From Linyphia triangularis (taxonomy: Eukaryota; Arthropoda; Arachnida; Araneae; Linyphiidae), in the NCBI GenBank assembly GCA_963978545.1, contig OZ021721.1:107220366-107284365 (forward strand): a stretch of 64,000 nucleotides of DNA, written 5' to 3'. Below are positions 59,408 to 64,000 of the stretch, one piece after another. The first letter of the stretch is position 1. Every line of letters starts with the position of its first letter. The translations under genes were made by a program, and so were the position numbers. The notes beneath the pieces were generated by a model that made no database searches, was not told where the DNA came from, and worked only from the letters and a program-made list of their open reading frames with translations.

Positions 59408-59960
59408 GGGAAAGGTGTAAATTTCAAGATAAAAAAGCACGTATGCCATTTATACTTTTTATGTTACAATGAGCATTTTTTTTCTATTATTTTAGTCTAT
59501 TGTTTCTTTTCTATGTCATTAGCTACTTGCGTGATGATTTTCTGGCGCCTGTTGTCTAGGATTATTGGAAGTGAACATATCCAATACTGCCTTTGTGTTT
59601 CATTCTGAAATAATTTTTTTTTTCATTATTTCCGAAACTTGGAACAAATAATAAAATGTTACTCTTTTGTATTATTGCATCTTTGTGTTCCTCTGTTCTA
59701 AACACTGTCTTATGAATGCCGTGATATCTAGTTGGCTGATAAAAAAATCGTTAAAAATATATATTTTTTTAAATATTTTTACTATTTTTTTTTTTTATTT
59801 TTAACAGGGTGCGCTTTCAAAAATATATACAATGAATTTTTTGTAACTATTCTCAATGAGTATAATTTATAATGCATAATTATTAATTAGCATTAAAAAA
59901 ATTAATGATTTTGATAAAAGTCTAGTCATGCCTCCCCCCCTGCAAATATTCCTGGTGTCG
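59310..59960. mobile_element. possible degraded TIR element related to 61138-61436
   Basis: The left part GGCGCCTCCAGGAGGGTGCAAG and right part AATATTCCTGGTGTCGCCCA mirror the ends of 61138-61436. A poly(A) tract at about 59381-59404 lies inside. No target duplication could be read, so borders are approximate. Confidence 0.4.
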
Positions 59961-60796
59961 CCCATTAAGTGTGCCCATGTCGCACACTTAAGACAAGAAC
60001 GATCTGTATTATCATGGCATGGAAAAATTGCAGTTGTGTCTCCTAACAAAAGGTGAAACTGACGATCATCTGCTGTTTACCATTCGTTTTTAGTGACATT
60101 TAGACATGAAGCAATGCTTTAAACCTCTTATAAATTGACAGATGTGATACCATCATGAAATAAATAATTAACCCATAAAACAAAGTTTTTAATATTTTAT
60201 ATGTATATATATGTATTTTATATAATTATATGTATTTTTTATATATAAAGAATTAATTCAATATTTTATAAAATAATAGAAAATATTCAATATTTGATAT
60301 GTATTTTTTATGTTTATATGGATTACCTACTTTGATGTGCAATTGCAATTCATTCAAATGATTTTGAGTTCAGATTAAGTTTTGATAGTGTTTGTCAACT
60401 ATGAAGAAAACCATCGATTCCATGCCATGGACTTTTTTTGCTCCCAAACCTTGATCGAATGCATAGAATAAAATTTGTCTTGAGAAAATTAAAATTTTTA
60501 CAATTCTAAAAGGAATGATAATTTTTTTTAAATATAATATCTTTAAAAACAGACATTTAATAATGTTCTTTAGGTTTTAAAATTAATTCATACTTTTAGT
60601 CGATTTTTAAAAGAGAAAAAAAACCTAAAAATTTAAAATAGAACACTACAAATTAGATAAATTTGAATTTTTTAAATATTTAAATATTATATGGAAGAAG
60701 AAGCAATTGAGAGAACTCGTTATCATTAATTTTCGATTGGTATTCTAATTAATTTTTATCAAGATACTGTTCTATTACTTTGTATTTCTTAACAAA

Positions 60797-61105
60797 CTGT
60801 TTTAATAGCTAAAATTTTAAGTTCCAAATTTCACTATGATTTTCCATCTTTTAATGAAATATTTTAATAGCTAAGTTTTTTACTTTCAAAATTGCACTAT
60901 GATTTTTCATCTTTTAATAAAATATGTTAATAGCTAAGTTTTTAAGTTCAAAATTGCACTATGATTTTTCATCTTTTAATGAAATATTTTAATAGCTAAG
61001 TTTTTTACTTTCAAAATTGCACTATGATTTTTCATCTTTTAATAAAATATGTTAATAGCTAAGTTTTTAAGTTCAAAATTGCACTATGATTTTCCATCTT
61101 TTAAT
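60797..61105. repeat. ~64-bp tandem repeat with alternating unit types
   Basis: Units contain GCACTATGATTTTTCATCTT and TTAATAGCTAAGTTTTT. Two variants alternate (GAAATATTTTAAT with TTTACTTTC, versus AAAATATGTTAAT with TTTAAGTTC). The array therefore has a dimeric ~126-bp higher-order period, about 4.5 units in total. Confidence 0.9.
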
Positions 61106-61137
61106 TATGTTACACTATAAAGCTTATGGACAATTAC

Positions 61138-61436
61138 TTCAAGAGTGCCACCAGGAAGGTGCAAGAAGATGAACTTGCACTCCTCTGGTATTTGAGAATT
61201 AATGGAATTCTAAAATTAAATGTAAAGTGGAAAAAAGTGGTATAAATCAGTGGAAAACAGAGGTATGAAAAAGATTTTAAAGTGTTCAATGGGATAGAAA
61301 TGCATTATATAACTATTTTTTAACATTTAATTAGGAAATCTAATTAAAAAAAATCAAGGTATGAACAAAATTTAACCATCTTGCACCTGTTAGTGGGCGT
61401 GCACCCCCCTGAAAATAATCCTGTCGGTGTCCATGA
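61138..61436. mobile_element. small hAT-like TIR element
   Basis: The ends AGAGTGCCACCAGGA and TCCTGTCGGTGTCCATG are approximately inverted, with ACAATTAC (61130-61137) and ACAACTAC (61437-61444) as an imperfect 8-bp duplication. Subterminal GGTGCAAG and CTTGCACC are also inverted. It is 299 bp, non-coding. Confidence 0.65.
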
Positions 61437-61834
61437 ACAACTACATTTGATCCCATGGTGTGAGACATGAAAATAAAACTTATTAAAACTACACCCAGAA
61501 AATTTGTGTTAAAACCCAATTCTTAACCATCCATCTAAAAATATGTACTAAGATCATGAACATTGACATAATTTTTATTAGAGGTCTTCAAAGCGCACCC
61601 ACGAGACGTGCAACTTTCCAGTTTTTTATTCAACCCTTGAATTTTAATAAGTGCCAATTAAATTTCATAACAAAAGTGTTAATATATATACATTAAATTT
61701 TCGTTTAAATGACTGATCTGTAATCTTTTTACACAATCTATTTTGTTTAATTTTTAAAAAAATATTTTTTAGGACGTACCGATTAGGTAGTGCTCATTCT
61801 TTAGATTTGTTAGATTGTGCTAGAGAATTTCTGA

Positions 61835-61880
61835 TGCAAGAGCTACACGAGGGCTATGCTGCGCCGGAACATCATTAGAT
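61835..61880. repeat. LINE/SINE 3'-tail fragment
   Basis: CACGAGGGCTATGCTGCGCC resembles the shared tail of the SINE family (CACGAGGGCTATAATGCGCC) and the LINE 3' end. It is a short remnant, too brief to assign an orientation-specific copy. Confidence 0.5.
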
Positions 61881-62278
61881 CAAAGTTAAATTAAAGGGGA
61901 AATCCTTTCGGGAGATCTTTCAAGGGAAATTACCTTCATTTATGTTTCAAATGGGAGAAAATGCAGAAAACTCCCACCAGGTAGCCGACAATCGGCGCTA
62001 GAATATCACTTTGAAAAGAGGAATTGTAGGGCTCCAGCGAGGTGTTTATGGTTTAGAAACAACAATTCATAATAGTCTCCAGAGACATTACAACACTCTA
62101 GGTAGGTTTTAGAAATAAATTCGTAATAACTAGTTCTTTTACAAAAAAAATGATACAAAACATAAAACTACAAAATGAAGTAAAAAATTAACGTTGAAAC
62201 ATGAAATTGAGGCAAAAAATGTAAAGAAACACAGAGAAATTTAAATAACTAACAAAACAAATCAATAAATAAACTTAC

Positions 62279-62590
62279 GTCTGACACTGGGAAATCATAG
62301 CACTCAGATATCTTCTGATACAATTCCTTGATGTTTGTGAATCCTGAAATGATCCCGGTCGGACTTCCCTGCGCCTGCTGACAGTGGAACACTAATTTCG
62401 GTTTGTGAACTGGGAGTTCCCGGACTTGTTCCGGCGATGCCGAGTTTGTCTGTCCATTACTGTATAAGTTATTGGGTGTGTGAGATCTTTCCGGAGTTCC
62501 CGGAGAAACGGGGGTAGTGGGACCAGAAGACCCGTTAGTGTGGTTGCTCCGGAAATCATCCTTCTTTTTCCTAGCACTGAACAAAGGCAT
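62279..62590 (-). CDS. GIPC: GIPC exon 1 (start codon, linker, GH1 start)
   Basis: Encodes residues 1-104. It starts at the ATG at 62588-62590 (context CAACATGCC). The first residues MPLFSARKKK match the short basic N-terminus of the family. A Ser/Thr/Pro-rich, probably disordered linker spans about residues 15-60. The GH1 domain then begins HKPKLVFHCQQAQGSPTG, ISGFTNIKELYQKISECYDF. The exon ends PVSD at GAC|GTAAGT (donor GT at 62277-62278), phase 0 into exon 2. Base composition is markedly more GC-rich than the surrounding DNA. GIPC is a cytosolic and endosomal adaptor, and GH1 mediates dimerisation and autoinhibition in characterised family members. The acceptor, if a 5' UTR intron exists, may be CCCTAG at 62607-62612. 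Confidence 0.96.
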
Positions 62591-62606
62591 GTTGAATTAG
62601 GTGAGA

Positions 62607-63206
62607 CTAGGGAACTGGTTGACTTTTAATGTTAATTCCAATCGACACCACTTTTAATGTTCAAGAAGTGCGTGACATGCGCTTTGTAATAATGCTTTGA
62701 AGTACTTTTGTGCACGGTATGGATATGTTTCGTATAAAAGCTGTACCGAGTAAATGTATTCGGTTTTAAATGCTGCCAGTCAGAACATTGCACCACTTCA
62801 TTGAAGATATTTTGGCAATAAAACTTTATTCTTTATTCTGAGACGTACCAATTTAAACTGATAAATCAACATCCAAATAAAGTTCCGTTGGATTTCTTTC
62901 GATATGAATTGAAGAGAGTTAAAAAAAAAAGTTTTCAATTAATATCATCACATAAAAGGATGTAAAACTTCTTATTTGTAATTGCTGAATAATTCAAAAC
63001 AAATCAAAATCTTTTCAAATACTCTTCCAGGGGCAATCATCAACACAAAGCTCAGTTGTATATGATCAATCCTTACATATACTATTTAATCGTTGGTACT
63101 AAAAATACTACAAGTTCACAAACAGTCACAAAAATAGCAAAGTTCAAAAAATTTCTTCAGAAATTATATTTTTAAACGCGATTTACCTTCTCATTTGCAA
63201 AGACAT
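62607..63206 (-). other. possible 5' UTR intron of GIPC
   Basis: AT-rich sequence between the candidate untranslated exon (donor GGCAG|GTATGT, GT at 63207-63208) and a candidate acceptor CCCTAG 17 bases upstream of the ATG. No coding sequence. Inferred from splice motifs only. Confidence 0.35.
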
Positions 63207-63208
63207 AC

Positions 63209-63490
63209 CTGCCACAGCTACGTAGCGAACATCTCAGTCCTATATCAGCAGAATTCCACAAAGAAAGCACTGATAAGCCTGTTTACTTTTCGTACAGGTA
63301 CGGCGCGATTGAAGTGACGTATACCAGCTGATTGCAGCCAAACAGCTTGAGCATAGTAATACAACACAGCGGAATGTCGCACGAGCGTTTTAATACAGCA
63401 CAGTAGCGCGTGCGGCCAGTATCGGCCGGTTGTGTATGCTATCGGAAGCAGGAATAGTAGCAAGAGTTTAGTTACGGCCGACAAGCGGTC
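63209..63490 (-). promoter_or_regulatory. GIPC: candidate GIPC promoter / untranslated first exon
   Basis: The region is clearly GC- and CpG-richer than the rest of the window (TCGGCCGTAAC, GGCCGATACTGGCCGCACGC, ATCGCGCCGTACC on the minus strand) and lies 0.6-0.9 kb upstream of the start codon. A good donor follows at 63207-63208. A 79-residue open frame crosses it but has no similarity to known proteins. No TATA box was recognised. The placement is inference. Confidence 0.45.
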
Positions 63491-63640
63491 AACTGATGCA
63501 ACGGTGCGTTAAGAGCAACCACCTGATTGTTCTGTTAGGAAAGGTTGGGGGAGGGGGAAGCATTTGCTTCCCATTGGTTGTTTCAACTTCACAGGTGACA
63601 CGGCAAGTCTACCTGGGGAAGCGTTCGTGCGGATGATTTT

Positions 63641-64000
63641 GTTTTAGTGAGGGTGGAGGTATCTCTATTTCGGGGATTCCGTAACAAGAGCTGAGGCAAT
63701 AAAATACTCATTTTTTTTTGTATTTAACAATTGAATACAAAAATGAAAAAAATCGAGTATTTGAGAAATCCACTTGAGAGTAACTTAAGTGTTTCTGGAA
63801 TAATAGAGAATATAAATAATAATGAGGAATCAAATTTGAAAAAACTGTGTGGTATTTTATGGAACACTTTTTCGAGAAACTGCCTGGTGGAGGCAGAGCG
63901 ATGCTTCTGTTTTAGTGAGGGTGGAGGTATCTCGACTTCGAGCATTTAGTAAGAATAGCACTTAGCAATACTTGCGATCTTTTTTTGTAAATAACAATTG
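63641..64000. repeat. direct repeat, 268-bp period, at window edge
   Basis: Two copies of a ~92-bp segment (63641-63733, 63909-64000) both run from GTTTTAGTGAGGGTGGAGGT, through ATCTC and a T-tract, to AACAATTG. The second copy reaches the window end, so a longer tandem array may continue outside. The open frames between are unsupported. Confidence 0.8.

Noticed and set aside
62392..62577. Second open frame over GIPC exon 1
   Set aside because: Shadow frame of the conserved GIPC coding sequence.

Overview
The window is eukaryotic, AT-rich, repeat-dense nuclear DNA. Its only recognisable host gene is the PDZ adaptor GIPC (Drosophila kermit), encoded on the minus strand. Three coding exons are visible: exon 1 at 62279-62590 (start codon), exon 2 at 32497-32727 and exon 3 at 4268-4406. 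All have consensus splice sites and join in frame. The two introns are about 29.6 kb and 28.1 kb, and the GH2 end of the gene lies beyond the left edge. The mix of tRNA-headed SINEs, hAT elements, a SCAND3/ZBED-like hAT transposase, Ty3/gypsy, Helitron and LINE remnants, plus giant introns, fits an arthropod, possibly an arachnid. That placement is inference.

Almost everything else is mobile DNA inside the two GIPC introns. Intron 2 (4407-32496) is dominated by a 16.2-kb element at 9603-25800. It is flanked by an 11-bp direct repeat (TGAATTCCTAA). Its two ends are long inverted arms of 5.4 and 4.9 kb, each a tandem array of a 312-bp unit built from two ~156-bp monomers. The ~5.9-kb centre holds four gypsy-type LTR copies and a broken SINE but no transposase. 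This giant foldback-like element is the most unusual object here. It sits between two inverted copies of another dispersed repeat (6890-9376 and 25912-26920), which have themselves been hit by a 1.9-kb hAT element and by a small element with two tRNA-like heads. The rest of intron 2 holds smaller hAT, Harbinger-like and tandem repeats on the left, and a decayed gypsy pol region (29900-31330) and a Tc1/mariner-type MITE on the right.

Intron 1 (32728-62278) holds a 708-bp hAT element, a Helitron remnant split by a truncated LINE, three full SINEs within 750 bp, several TIR elements, a 246-bp (AAAT)n tract and a nested locus at 47.9-52.0 kb. That locus has four ~314-bp tandem units, two mariner-type MITEs at the same unit boundary, and a 2.5-kb hAT transposon with perfect 8-bp target duplications inside one MITE. 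Further right are three TTAA-flanked elements with related termini and more tandem repeats. Upstream of exon 1, a GC-richer stretch at 63209-63490 is the best candidate for the promoter and a non-coding first exon.

Many insertions could be dated relative to one another because their target-site duplications are readable. The six SINEs share their 3' tail with the 3' end of the truncated LINE at 34196-34603, which points to a SINE/LINE partnership. No tRNA or rRNA gene, CRISPR array or bacterial-type operon was seen.
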